This document shows, in pieces, positions 43,337 to 52,114 of a DNA stretch of 64,000 nucleotides. This DNA comes from Pseudomonadota bacterium (GTDB lineage: Bacteria; Desulfobacterota; Binatia; Binatales; Binataceae): positions 186,001 to 250,000 of the forward strand of contig JAJPIF010000028.1 in assembly GCA_021324885.1 (NCBI GenBank), written 5' to 3'. The notes beneath the pieces are model-generated. The model ran no database searches. It worked only from the letters and a program-made list of their open reading frames with translations, and was not told the origin of the DNA. The translations under genes were made by a program, and so were the position numbers. The first letter of the stretch is position 1. Each line of letters begins with the position of its first letter.

Positions 43337-43816
43337 ATGCCACGGTTCACCAAGATCCTTTGCCCGGTCGATTTTGACAAGAATTCACTGGCAGCACTTA
43401 AGGTCGCGGGGGACTTGGCGGCTGAGCAGCGCACTGCAACACTCGACATCCTCCACGTCGTGCCAATCCCCCCGGGACCAGAAGTTGCCATTCCCTTCGA
43501 CCAATTAGAGGGCAGGGCCCGCTCCCGGCTGCAGCGCCTGGTACGCAGCCGTATCGCTTCCAGGATTCATCACGCGGTACATATCAGAACCGGCGACCCG
43601 GCGGGTGAAGTGGTTTCGATGGCCGAGCAATTGGGGTGCGACCTGATTGTCCTGGCCACCCATGGCCGTAAGGGGCTGACCCGGTTGGTCCTGGGCAGCG
43701 TGGCCGAACGCATTGTGCGCGAGGCGCCCTGTTCGGTGCTCGTCGCCAGGCTGGGAGCCCGCCGCCCTAAAGCAAGAGCAACCCGAGCGTCCATTCTGGC
43801 GCGCGCGGCAGGCTGA
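43337..43816 (+). CDS. Universal stress protein (UspA family)
   Basis: Single-domain UspA-type protein of 159 residues. The strand-loop KILCPVDFDKNSLAALKVA has the Asp that binds the nucleotide, and the ATP-binding signature HGRKGLTRLVLGSVAERIVR (G-x2-G-x9-G-S) is intact, so it should bind ATP. The C-terminal tail ARRPKARATRASILARAAG is basic and variable. The start at 43337 is ATG; TTG at 43328 is an alternative. Placed between a surface lipoprotein and a cytochrome c, it fits a stress region. Confidence 0.9.
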   Translation: MPRFTKILCPVDFDKNSLAALKVAGDLAAEQRTATLDILHVVPIPPGPEVAIPFDQLEGRARSRLQRLVRSRIASRIHHAVHIRTGDPAGEVVSMAEQLGCDLIVLATHGRKGLTRLVLGSVAERIVREAPCSVLVARLGARRPKARATRASILARAAG

Positions 43817-43827
43817 TTCGTGGCGGG

Positions 43828-44286
43828 GTGATCACGGCGTCGCGTTGGTGGGGCGATTTCCTCGCCCTTCGAGCTCTTCTCCTCGCCGGATTTGTAACGC
43901 TAATCCTCACGAGTACGAACGGCGCCCGGGCGGCATCGCTGGCGGACTCCACTCGAGCTTTCGGCGTCAAAGAACTCTACCTGAAGTATTGCGCGGGATG
44001 TCACGGCGAATCCGGCACGGGCAATGGTCCGAAGGCCGCCAGCTTCCGCGCGCATCTTCAGAGTTTTGCCGATTGCGAACGGATGGAGATGAGGTCAGAT
44101 GCAGTGCTTTTCCTGATCATCCAGAACGGCAGCGCCAGCATCGAGCTACCGCCGGGGATGCCCGCATTCGGCGGCCTCCTCACCGAAGATCAGATTGCGT
44201 CTCTGATCCGCTACATTCGTGACTTTTGCCGGAGCAAAAGCCGTATCGACGCCAGCCGGGACACTGCAGGAGATCAGGAATGGTGA
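43828..44286 (+). CDS. Class I cytochrome c, exported
   Basis: A 152-residue exported monoheme cytochrome c. A signal peptide (hydrophobic ALLLAGFVTLILT, cleavage near GARAAS) precedes the heme motif C55-A-G-C58-H59 in YLKYCAGCHGESGTGNGPKA. The distal Met is in PPGMPAFGGLLTEDQIASLI, the standard C-terminal helix pattern. It starts with GTG at 43828. The 3' end overlaps the end of the convergent trxB by 13 bp. It could donate electrons in a respiratory chain; partner unknown. Confidence 0.9.
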   Translation: MITASRWWGDFLALRALLLAGFVTLILTSTNGARAASLADSTRAFGVKELYLKYCAGCHGESGTGNGPKAASFRAHLQSFADCERMEMRSDAVLFLIIQNGSASIELPPGMPAFGGLLTEDQIASLIRYIRDFCRSKSRIDASRDTAGDQEW

Positions 44287-45218
44287 TGCGCCTCAAGCCA
44301 TCGCTCGGCGTCGATCGCGGCCATACATCCAGTGCCAGCCGCCGTTACCGCCTGCCGATAGATGCGATCGGCGACATCGCCGGCGGCAAACACGCCCTCA
44401 ATGCTGGTACAGGTGGAACCCGGTTTTACGATCAGATAGCCGAGGTCGTCCATCGCGAGCTGGCCGGCAAAAAGCGCGGTGTTGGGCTGATGGCCGATCG
44501 CGATGAAAACCGCATCAGTGGCGACATCGCTGGCGGCGCCGGTCTTAAGATTGCGCAGGCGCGCTCCGGTCACTCCGGTCTTGTCAGGTTGTCCGTAGAT
44601 TTCCTCGATAACGCTGTCCCAGATGAATCCAATCTTCGGATTGGCAAAGGCGCGGTCCTGCATGATTTTCGACGCACGGAGTTGGTTGCGGCGATGCACA
44701 ATCGTGACCTTGCGGCAGAACTTGGTAAGAAACGTCGCCTCTTCCATGGCAGTGTCTCCGCCGCCCACGACCAGTGCGTCCTTGTCCTTGAAGAAGAAGC
44801 CATCACAGGTGGCGCACGCGCTGACGCCGTAACCCATCAGCCGCTTTTCCGATTCAATTCCCAACAGCTTGGCTGACGCACCGGTGGAAATAATCAGCGC
44901 TTGCGCGCCCAGCACTTTTTTTCCCACCGTCAGTTCAAACGGATGGCGCCGCAGGTCCACCGCGGTTGCTTCGCCGTTGAGGAAATTGGTGCCGAAGCGT
45001 TGGGCCTGACGATGCAGCACCTCCATCATCTCGGGACCCTGGATCCCGTTTTCGAACCCAGGATAATTTTCGACTTCGGTTGTGATGGTCAACTGGCCGC
45101 CGGGCTGCGGACCTTCGATCAGCAGTGGCTTCAAATCGGCGCGTGCGGTGTACAAGGCCGCCGTCAATCCCGCAGGACCGGATCCCAGAATTACGACGCG
45201 ATGTGTTTCCTGTGCCAT
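44274..45218 (-). CDS. trxB: Thioredoxin-disulfide reductase
   Basis: FAD/NADPH enzyme of 314 residues that reduces thioredoxin. FAD-binding GSGPAGLTAALYTARADLKP at the N-terminus, the redox-active C135-A-T-C138 in ACATCDG, NADPH-binding VVGGGDTAMEEATFL, and the C-terminal FAAGDVADRIYRQAVTAAGTGC are all in order and complete. It converges with the cytochrome c gene, overlapping 13 bp, and is divergent from moaC (81 bp). Confidence 0.97.
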   Translation of the reverse strand: MAQETHRVVILGSGPAGLTAALYTARADLKPLLIEGPQPGGQLTITTEVENYPGFENGIQGPEMMEVLHRQAQRFGTNFLNGEATAVDLRRHPFELTVGKKVLGAQALIISTGASAKLLGIESEKRLMGYGVSACATCDGFFFKDKDALVVGGGDTAMEEATFLTKFCRKVTIVHRRNQLRASKIMQDRAFANPKIGFIWDSVIEEIYGQPDKTGVTGARLRNLKTGAASDVATDAVFIAIGHQPNTALFAGQLAMDDLGYLIVKPGSTCTSIEGVFAAGDVADRIYRQAVTAAGTGCMAAIDAERWLEAHHHS

Positions 45219-45299
45219 GATAATGGATTCTACCGTTTCACCGGGTTCGGGCTATTATGCCCATGCGACTTGGTTCGATATACCCCATAGGCGATAAAA

Positions 45300-45881
45300 A
45301 TGGCGGATGACGCAAACAGGACGAGGCCATTACGCGCTGTTCCCAGCGGCGGTGGGAAACAAACGGCTGCCCGGCTGACTCATCTCGACGCTGCCGGACG
45401 CGTTCGGATGGTCGATGTGGGCGCAAAAGCGATTACGCGGCGCGAGGCGGTCGCGCGTGCGACGGTGCGGATGCTGCCGGCCACCGCGTCCGCGATCGTC
45501 GCCGGTCGGCTGGCCAAGGGTGAGGCGCTGGCTGCCGCGCGGATAGCCGGGATCATGGCTGCCAAGCGAACCCATGAAATTATCCCGTTGTGCCATGAGA
45601 TTCCGCTCGAACTGCTCGAAGTCGACTTCCGGCCCCTCCCGCGCCGGGGACTAATCGAGGTTCAGGCGCGCGCCGTCGCCACATGGCGCACCGGCGTCGA
45701 GATGGAAGCGCTGGTCGCGGTCAGCGCCGCCGCGCTGACGATTTATGATATGGCCAAAGCGATCGATCGCGCGATGGTGATCGACGCGGTGCGGCTGGTA
45801 AGCAAATCCGGCGGACGCAGCGGCGACTATAATCGCCCCGGCGAACGGCCCTGGCGTCAGCGCGAGCGGGCGCCCAAATAG
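45300..45881 (+). CDS. moaC: Cyclic pyranopterin monophosphate synthase MoaC
   Basis: Second step of molybdenum cofactor synthesis. [60 protein letters not shown] and the C-terminal [14 protein letters not shown] are all MoaC signatures, including catalytic Lys and Asp in MVDVGAK and [10 protein letters not shown]. The 193 residues include a short extra N-terminus (about 25). The molybdenum-dependent xanthine dehydrogenase-like subunit at 54.2 kb would use this cofactor. 12 bp before the rlmI-type gene. Confidence 0.95.
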   Translation: MADDANRTRPLRAVPSGGGKQTAARLTHLDAAGRVRMVDVGAKAITRREAVARATVRMLPATASAIVAGRLAKGEALAAARIAGIMAAKRTHEIIPLCHEIPLELLEVDFRPLPRRGLIEVQARAVATWRTGVEMEALVAVSAAALTIYDMAKAIDRAMVIDAVRLVSKSGGRSGDYNRPGERPWRQRERAPK

Positions 45882-45893
45882 TCCGCGCTTTCC

Positions 45894-47096
45894 ATGCCAT
45901 CAGCTAAAGCCTTTTCTAAATCCGCTCGCGTAATTCTCAAGAGCGGCCGTGAAGGTCCGGTGCGCGGCAGGAATCCGTGGATCTTTTCGCAAGCCATCGA
46001 TCGGGTGCAGCCCCAAACGCTTGAGCCGGGCAGTGCCGTCGAGGTGTTGAGCAATTCGGGCGAAAAGCTGGGCGCCGGATATTACCATCCTGCAACGACC
46101 ATCGCGGTCCGGATGCTCGCCTTCGGCGAATCAAACTGCCTCGCAGAAGTGGTCGCCGCGCGCGTCGCCGACGCGGTCGAGCTGCGCCGGCGCATCGTAC
46201 CGGACGACACCACCTGCTGCCGTTTGATCAACGGCGACGGCGACGGCCTGTCGGGCCTGGTGGTGGACCGCTATGAGAGCGTGCTGGTCGCGCAATTTCT
46301 GACCGCTGGCATGGATCGGATGCGCGATGAGGTCATTCGAATCCTGGTCGACTTGCTGGCTCCAAAGACCATAATCGAACGCAGCGCGGGCGCGGTCAGG
46401 CGAGAAGAGGGGCTGGAGGATCGCATCGCAGTGGTTTATGGCGAAACGGTGGACGAAGTCCTTGTCCGCGAAAACGGTTTTCGCGTCACGGTGGCGCCCG
46501 GACGGGGCCAGAAGACCGGCTATTTCATGGATCAGCGCGTCAATCGCCTGAGCGCCGCGGCGCTGGCCCGCGGCGCCCGCGTGCTGGACCTGTACTGCTA
46601 TGAGGCGGGATTCAGCCTTGCGGCGTTGGCCGCCGGCGCGGCGCAAGTCATCGCCGTCGATTCCTCCGCTGCCGCTCTACAATGGGCGCGGCGCAACCTC
46701 GAAATCAACGGCCTGTTGAGCGAGCGGGTCCAATTGGTATGCGAAGATGCCGGACGCTACCTGTCCAGGTGCGCGGAGCAATTCGACCTGATCATAGTCG
46801 ATCCACCGCCGCTGGCCCGCAGCCGCAACGAAGTCGCGCGTGCACAACGCCGGTACGTGGAGATCAATCAAATGGCGATACGAGCGCTGGCGCGCGGCGG
46901 CGCCTTGATGACGTTCAGTTGCTCGCAGCATTTTCGTGGTGAGGATTTTATCGCCGCCGTGCGCACCGCGCAGGTCAAGGCGGGCCGCAATTTGCGTTTG
47001 CTGGCGCGACTGGGCGCCGCGCCGGACCATCCCGTGATGCTTGGACATATCGAAGGCGAATACCTGACCGGAGCCCTTCTAATCCGTCTCGACTGA
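45894..47096 (+). CDS. PUA-domain SAM-dependent rRNA methyltransferase (RlmI type)
   Basis: A 400-residue class I methyltransferase of the RlmI/YccW group, methylating cytosine C5 in 23S rRNA. An N-terminal PUA domain (GREGPVRGRNPWIFSQAIDR) is followed by a linker, then the Rossmann domain with VLDLYCYEAGFSLAALAAGA as SAM motif I, IIVDPPPLARSR as motif IV and TFSCSQHFRGEDF with the active-site Cys. The start is 12 bp after moaC. Target nucleotide is inferred from the family. Confidence 0.88.
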   Translation: MPSAKAFSKSARVILKSGREGPVRGRNPWIFSQAIDRVQPQTLEPGSAVEVLSNSGEKLGAGYYHPATTIAVRMLAFGESNCLAEVVAARVADAVELRRRIVPDDTTCCRLINGDGDGLSGLVVDRYESVLVAQFLTAGMDRMRDEVIRILVDLLAPKTIIERSAGAVRREEGLEDRIAVVYGETVDEVLVRENGFRVTVAPGRGQKTGYFMDQRVNRLSAAALARGARVLDLYCYEAGFSLAALAAGAAQVIAVDSSAAALQWARRNLEINGLLSERVQLVCEDAGRYLSRCAEQFDLIIVDPPPLARSRNEVARAQRRYVEINQMAIRALARGGALMTFSCSQHFRGEDFIAAVRTAQVKAGRNLRLLARLGAAPDHPVMLGHIEGEYLTGALLIRLD

Positions 47097-47232
47097 AATT
47101 GTCACTTTTCGTTGGCTCCGCCAACTTGATATCCTGCTATTTCTTCCTTTTGCAAAAATGAACTTTCTTTCAGTCGCGAATGACAGTGGTTGATTACGCT
47201 TCAGGCATGAACTCTGCTTAGGAGAACCTGAA

Positions 47233-48018
47233 ATGGGAATGCTCGAAAATAAAGTCGCGATCATAACCCGGGCGGCGCTCGGCATCGGTGCCGGATGCGC
47301 GCAGCGCTTCGTCAGGGAAGGCGCGGCGGTTGTAATCTCGGATTTGCGCATCAAACCTGGCGAGGAGCTGGCCGCTTCGATTCGCGCCGCTGGGGGACGC
47401 GCGGTGTTCCACAGCGCCGACGTTTCGAGCGAAGACGCGATCATGGCGCTGGTCGGTCGCGCGGTCGGCGAATTCGGCCGCCTCGATATCATGTTCAACA
47501 ACGAAGCAGCCTTCGATCCGACCGGTCCGTTGGAAAGCATTGACGCGCAGGACTGGGACCGCTGCTTCGCGGTCGGTTTACGCAGCGTTTTCCTCGCGAT
47601 CAAGCATTGCGTCCCGCACATGCGCAAGGCGGGCGGCGGCACAATTCTCAACAACGCGTCGGTGGCCGCAATTCGCGCTGAGCCGAATAGCCCCGCCTAC
47701 AGCGCGGTCAAGGCCGCGATGGTCAATCTGACTGCGTCGGCCGCGATTCAACTGGCCAAAGATCGAATTCGCGTCAACTGTATTTCACCCGGCGTGATTA
47801 ATACGCCGACGGTTTGGAGCCGTCTGCCGGGAGGGGAAGCGCAAGCGGAGCTGCTGTTCGCCAATGCGCAACCGATTCCGAGAATCGGCCGCCCTTCGGA
47901 CGTCGCGGGAATCGCGGCATTTCTGTGCAGCGATGACGCCGAATGGATCACCGGCATCAACATGGTGGTGGACGGCGGTGCTACCGCCGGCCACTACGAA
48001 CGACCACGTCAACGTTGA
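47233..48018 (+). CDS. SDR-family oxidoreductase with altered glycine motif
   Basis: Classical short-chain dehydrogenase of 261 residues. A TAGGAGA site stands before the ATG. The catalytic Ser in LNNASVAA, Tyr and Lys in PAYSAVKAA, and the GVINTP segment after strand six are normal. The cofactor motif TGxxxGxG reads TRAALGIG, with Arg13 in place of the first Gly, and NNAG reads NNEA. Arg could favour NADPH or be a loss. The role is likely alcohol/ketone oxidation. Next gene codes an amidohydrolase. Confidence 0.86.
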   Translation: MGMLENKVAIITRAALGIGAGCAQRFVREGAAVVISDLRIKPGEELAASIRAAGGRAVFHSADVSSEDAIMALVGRAVGEFGRLDIMFNNEAAFDPTGPLESIDAQDWDRCFAVGLRSVFLAIKHCVPHMRKAGGGTILNNASVAAIRAEPNSPAYSAVKAAMVNLTASAAIQLAKDRIRVNCISPGVINTPTVWSRLPGGEAQAELLFANAQPIPRIGRPSDVAGIAAFLCSDDAEWITGINMVVDGGATAGHYERPRQR

Positions 48019-48135
48019 TACCGCTGGCAGCGGCCTGTTCCGTAAGGCCTCGCACCCTCAGCGATCAGGGCTGAAAGGATTGGACAGGGCACGCGGATGG
48101 AGTTAAGTTGAAAAACAACTCCGGGGAGGGCGGCG

Positions 48136-49290
48136 ATGCGAAAATATAATGTAATTTCAGGCGACGGCCACGTCGAGGTCCCGATCGATTTTTCCAGCCG
48201 GGTTCCCGCCAGATTCAAGGATGTCGTGCCGAAGCTTGTCCGCCGTCCCGACGGTACTGAGTACTGGCAGATGGGCGAGTACACGCGCGAGAATATCGGC
48301 AACCTGTACTGCGACCTGACCTTCGACAAATTCACGCCCAATGCGACGCAGCGCTATCATTTCGACGACGGCACATCGCGCCCGGGAACGGGCGACGCGG
48401 TGCAGCGCCTGCGCGAGCAGGACAAGGACGGAATCGACGCGGAGGTTCTGTTCTTCCCGATCTTCGGCCCCGCCTTCCTGCGCAAGTTGCTGCCTGAGAA
48501 CAAGGACGCCTATCTCGCCTGCGTTCAGGCCTACAATACCTTTCTGGGCCAGGAATATTGCTCGGTTGCGCCCGACCGCCTGATCGGCAATGCGATGATG
48601 CCGGAGAGCGGCGTAAATGATGCGATCGCCGAGATGGAGCGGTGCCGCAAGATGGGCCTGCGCGCGGTCAGCCTCACCATGTGGCCCAATGGCGGGCCCG
48701 ATCCGAAACCGGAATTGGACGATCGCTTCTGGGCTGCCCTGCTCGATACCGATATGAAGCTGTCGCCGCATGTGAATTTCGGCGGGCCCATTCATGCCGC
48801 TGAATCGCCTACTGCCGAGATGGCAGTGTCGGGTTCGGGGGCGACCACCATGACCGGCGGGACCATCGGCCGGATGATTCTGCATGGCACGTTCGACCGC
48901 TTTCCCAAACTCAGAATGTATTTTGCCGAAACCCAGTGCTCATGGCTGATCCATGCGCTTAACAATCGACTGGACGAGGTATATTTGCGCTGGCACAAAT
49001 TCTACGACCTCAAACTGAAGAAACTACCCAGCGAATACTGGCGCGAGCACTGCATGTTCGGTTTCATCATCGATCACACCGCGATGAAGCTGCGCGACTA
49101 TATCGGCACGGACATGATGGCATGGGGGTCGGATTTTCCGCACAGCATGGGTACCTATCCGGTCAGCCGTGAAATGCTCGACGATATGTTCGAGGGAGCA
49201 TCGGAAGCGGATCGAAGAAAAGTACTGGTGGATAACATGGTGAAATTTTACGGTCTCGATCCCAATCGCGAGCTCACCCCGACCCCGTAA
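48136..49290 (+). CDS. Amidohydrolase (PF04909 type), second copy
   Basis: A 384-residue amidohydrolase-2 enzyme. The start, MRKYNVISGDGHVEVPIDFS, matches that of the copy at 58809-59930 (MKYNVISADSHINEPPGTWI). Metal residues are Asp-x-x-His/His at the start, HVNFGGPIHA in the middle and GSDFPHSMGTYP near the end. An AGGGCGGCG site stands before the ATG. The set SDR-amidohydrolase suggests a small catabolic operon, together with the next small gene. Confidence 0.87.
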   Translation: MRKYNVISGDGHVEVPIDFSSRVPARFKDVVPKLVRRPDGTEYWQMGEYTRENIGNLYCDLTFDKFTPNATQRYHFDDGTSRPGTGDAVQRLREQDKDGIDAEVLFFPIFGPAFLRKLLPENKDAYLACVQAYNTFLGQEYCSVAPDRLIGNAMMPESGVNDAIAEMERCRKMGLRAVSLTMWPNGGPDPKPELDDRFWAALLDTDMKLSPHVNFGGPIHAAESPTAEMAVSGSGATTMTGGTIGRMILHGTFDRFPKLRMYFAETQCSWLIHALNNRLDEVYLRWHKFYDLKLKKLPSEYWREHCMFGFIIDHTAMKLRDYIGTDMMAWGSDFPHSMGTYPVSREMLDDMFEGASEADRRKVLVDNMVKFYGLDPNRELTPTP

Positions 49291-49352
49291 TCGGCGACGA
49301 CCTGCTGATGCGCTTCGGCGCATACGGAGCAAGCGCGTCTTGTGGAGAATCT

Positions 49353-49889
49353 ATGCCCAGCCTTTCGTTGGAAATGAAAAGCCGATCGATGGCGACCAGC
49401 ACGCGGATTTTCCGGACCTTGGCCGGAATTGAGTATTTGTACTACGTGCTGTTGTTAACGGCAGATCGCGAACGCGCAGCGAAGTTCGAGACCTGGCAAT
49501 CCTGGGCGCAACTGGGCTTTCATATGAGTGTAAAAAACCCGCCGCCCGCGGTTCGCGAGAATGAGAAAGTGCTGGCGACGGTGGACATAACCGGTGAGCC
49601 CGATCTCGTTTTCAACGTGGACGGCGGAGAGGCCCGGGCGATCGCGGCGCTGCGCTCACTGCTCGAGAAAATCGATAGCGCCCGCTCCCGGCGCGGGCAG
49701 GAAAGCGAAACTGCGCGCCTGGCGGCAGTAAAAGAAGATCCCGCGATAACTTCGGCATTGATCGCTCCACTGCACGATGCGCTCAAGAGCAGCGGCTGCG
49801 GGTGGGCGGCATCGGACTTCGATTTCGCCACCAACCGCGCCCTAACCGTCCTCGCGCATCCGGACATTACATCATTGCGAGTACGATAA
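49353..49889 (+). CDS. Hypothetical protein, unknown function
   Basis: No family recognised. ATG at 49353 has GGAG upstream. The 178-residue protein is soluble, mixed alpha/beta: an N-terminal basic strand-helix TSTRIFRTLAGIEYLYYVLL, then a Glu/Ala/Arg-rich mid part and the end ASDFDFATNRALTVLAHPDI. It starts 62 bp after the amidohydrolase on the same strand, so it may be the last gene in that operon. Confidence 0.5.
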   Translation: MPSLSLEMKSRSMATSTRIFRTLAGIEYLYYVLLLTADRERAAKFETWQSWAQLGFHMSVKNPPPAVRENEKVLATVDITGEPDLVFNVDGGEARAIAALRSLLEKIDSARSRRGQESETARLAAVKEDPAITSALIAPLHDALKSSGCGWAASDFDFATNRALTVLAHPDITSLRVR

Positions 49890-50062
49890 TCCTTTCAAGC
49901 GCGAAAGTCGTTGCCCTCTATGGCTATTGCCTGGGCGGGAAGGCGCTGGCCCGGTCTGCCTGAAACCGCGAGGTAGGAGACAATACTCCCCGTTTGGCGG
50001 TTGGCGACGCCACGCGCAAGACTTCCGCTGTCCAGTTTCATGATGCGATGTTATCGAGCGAA

Positions 50063-51256
50063 TCAGATCGATAGCGGCAGGGCGGCCAGACCGCGCAGGA
50101 ACAGCGATCCGCGATAGCTCAACGGCGCCGCCGGATCGGCCAGCGCCAAATTCGGGAAACGCTCCAGCACCGACGCGATCGCGATCGATCCCTCCAGCCG
50201 CGCGAGTTGCGCGCCGAGACAGAAATGGATTCCGTGGCCAAACGCGAGATGCTCGTTGGGCGTGCGCGTGATGTCGAATGCGTCCGGCTGCTCGAATTTT
50301 GACGGATCGCGGTTGGCCGCGCCCAGCAGGACAATGACCAGCGTGCCCGCTTCTATCTCAACACCGCCAACCTGGTCGGGCTTGCGGGCCAGCCGGACGA
50401 CGCCCTGAACCGGGCTGTCGTATCGGAGCATTTCTTCGACCGCGGAGGTGATCGCATCCGGATGGCTGCGCAAATGCTCAAGCTGTTGCGGGTGGCGCAT
50501 CAACGCAAGGAGGCCGTTGCCGATAAGGTTGGTGGTGGTCTCGTTCCCTGCCATCAGGAGCAGGATCAGGAATGCCAGCAACTCTGCGGCCGTCAGGGCT
50601 TCGACCTCCTGATGTGCGATCAGGGCGCTGATCAAGTCGGGGCCCGGGTCATGGCGGCGGCGTTCGATTTCGGCTGCAAGGAATCCGCGCAAAGCCGCTG
50701 TAGCCTCGATTGCCTCGGGCGGGCGCGGCAGATGCGGCGGTACGGAGGAACTTGCGACGATGGCGTTGGACCATGCCTTGAACTCGCGATGGCGCGCGGT
50801 GGAAATCCCCAGCATCTGCGCAATCACCATCACCGGAAGTTGATTGGCCAGATCGGCGATGACATCGAATTCGCCCTTGCGCTCGACCTGATCCAGCAGC
50901 GTATTGGTAATCTCGCGGATGCGCGGCTCCATCGCGGCAATCCGGCGCGGCGTGAAGTCGCGCGACACCAGCTTTCTAAGCCGCGTGTGGTCGGGCGGAT
51001 CGGAACTCAATATCGTTGCGGCGCCTGCGGTCAGGTCGAGTTGGCGAAAAGGCGTGGCCTCCGGCCGATGGTTGGAGTAGGTCTCGTGGTCAGTGAGGAT
51101 TTGTTCGATCTCGCGATAGCGCGACACAACCACGGCTGAAAGCATCGCGGACAATTTGACCGGCGCAACCTGCAACAGAAGCCGGTAATGCGGATACGGG
51201 TTGGCCCGCACCTCGGGATCGAACAGCCTGATTAACGGCGTGCTGGCGGTTTGCAT
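50063..51256 (-). CDS. Cytochrome P450 (second)
   Basis: A 397-residue soluble P450. I-helix MAGNETTTNLIG, ExxR in EEMLRYDSPVQG, and the heme loop FGHGIHFCLGAQLARLEG with Cys346. Similarity in the N-terminal region (DPEVRANPYPHYRLL) and the DPPDHTRLRKLVSRDF motif is to CYP107-like bacterial enzymes, an inference. The ATG at 51256 has AAGGAT upstream. Stands 11 bp after the radical SAM gene and is the last in a tight three-gene operon (propeller, SPL-type radical SAM, P450). No ferredoxin partner is nearby. Confidence 0.93.
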   Translation of the reverse strand: MQTASTPLIRLFDPEVRANPYPHYRLLLQVAPVKLSAMLSAVVVSRYREIEQILTDHETYSNHRPEATPFRQLDLTAGAATILSSDPPDHTRLRKLVSRDFTPRRIAAMEPRIREITNTLLDQVERKGEFDVIADLANQLPVMVIAQMLGISTARHREFKAWSNAIVASSSVPPHLPRPPEAIEATAALRGFLAAEIERRRHDPGPDLISALIAHQEVEALTAAELLAFLILLLMAGNETTTNLIGNGLLALMRHPQQLEHLRSHPDAITSAVEEMLRYDSPVQGVVRLARKPDQVGGVEIEAGTLVIVLLGAANRDPSKFEQPDAFDITRTPNEHLAFGHGIHFCLGAQLARLEGSIAIASVLERFPNLALADPAAPLSYRGSLFLRGLAALPLSI

Positions 51257-51267
51257 CGAATATCCTT

Positions 51268-52110
51268 CTACAGGGCGTTGAAGCCGTCGCGGCTGAACAG
51301 GACCCGTTCCTGGCCCAAGCGCGACCTCATCGCCGCGATCAAGTCGTGCTCCGCGCCCTGTTCAAACCATCCCTCATACCCCAGGCGTTTGTACAGTTGC
51401 GGGATTCCCAGTGCGCGCGAGCGCCTGCCGCCGCTGCCGTCGCCGTCAACGTAGGTGTCGACTATGACACGATCGGCGCAGCCTGCGACGAGTTGGGCAA
51501 AGCGAACCGCGCGATTGGGCAGCATCGGGGAGATCGCCAGTTGCACGAAAATGCCGGCCTGCCGCAGGCGCTTGGCGGTAGCGATGCGGCGCGCGACCGA
51601 CGGCGAGGTCGGAGTCAGCCGGCGGCGCACGGTCTCGTCGTCGGTCTCCAGCGTGAGCGAGACGATTACGTGAGAACCCAGCCGCACGAGAAGATCGATG
51701 TCCCGCTCCACCATCGGACTGCGCGTCTGAAGCAGCAGGCGGCGGGGCGGATAATCGGCGAACAGGGCAAGCGCCGCGCGCGTTAGCTTCATCCTCCGCT
51801 CCATTCCCTGGTACGGATCGGTCGCGCTGGACATGAAAATCGTGCTATCCGCCAGTTTGCCGTTTTGTTGCAGCGCGGACAGTTCGCGCTCCAGAAGCTG
51901 CGGCAGGTTACGCTTGGCGATCACCCAGCTCCCCCATCGGCCACCGTCGATGTGCGCAACCGGAAGCGTGCGCACGTAACAGAACGGGCATCCACCGCCG
52001 TCACCGAAAGAGCATCCAAGGTACGGGTTGAGCGAGTAGCTGAAGGCGCTGAGAAAACCGCCGGTCGGGCTCAATGCGCGGGTTGCGTCCTGTTCGAGAT
52101 AGCGGCGCAT
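51268..52110 (-). CDS. SPL-type radical SAM protein
   Basis: A 280-residue protein of the spore-photoproduct-lyase-like radical SAM family. The iron-sulfur site is C33-x7-C41-x2-C44 in LGCSFGDGGGCPFCYVR, with four extra residues between the first two cysteines compared with CxxxCxxC. A typical GG.W..WVIAKRN then IFMSSATDPYQ follows, and later SLTLETDDETVRRRLTPTSP. ATG at 52110 is chosen as the end of the family likeness; it stands 4 bp after the stop of the propeller gene. Unknown substrate; such proteins could repair or modify nucleic acid or proteins. Confidence 0.83.
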   Translation of the reverse strand: MRRYLEQDATRALSPTGGFLSAFSYSLNPYLGCSFGDGGGCPFCYVRTLPVAHIDGGRWGSWVIAKRNLPQLLERELSALQQNGKLADSTIFMSSATDPYQGMERRMKLTRAALALFADYPPRRLLLQTRSPMVERDIDLLVRLGSHVIVSLTLETDDETVRRRLTPTSPSVARRIATAKRLRQAGIFVQLAISPMLPNRAVRFAQLVAGCADRVIVDTYVDGDGSGGRRSRALGIPQLYKRLGYEGWFEQGAEHDLIAAMRSRLGQERVLFSRDGFNAL

Positions 52111-52114
52111 TTGG

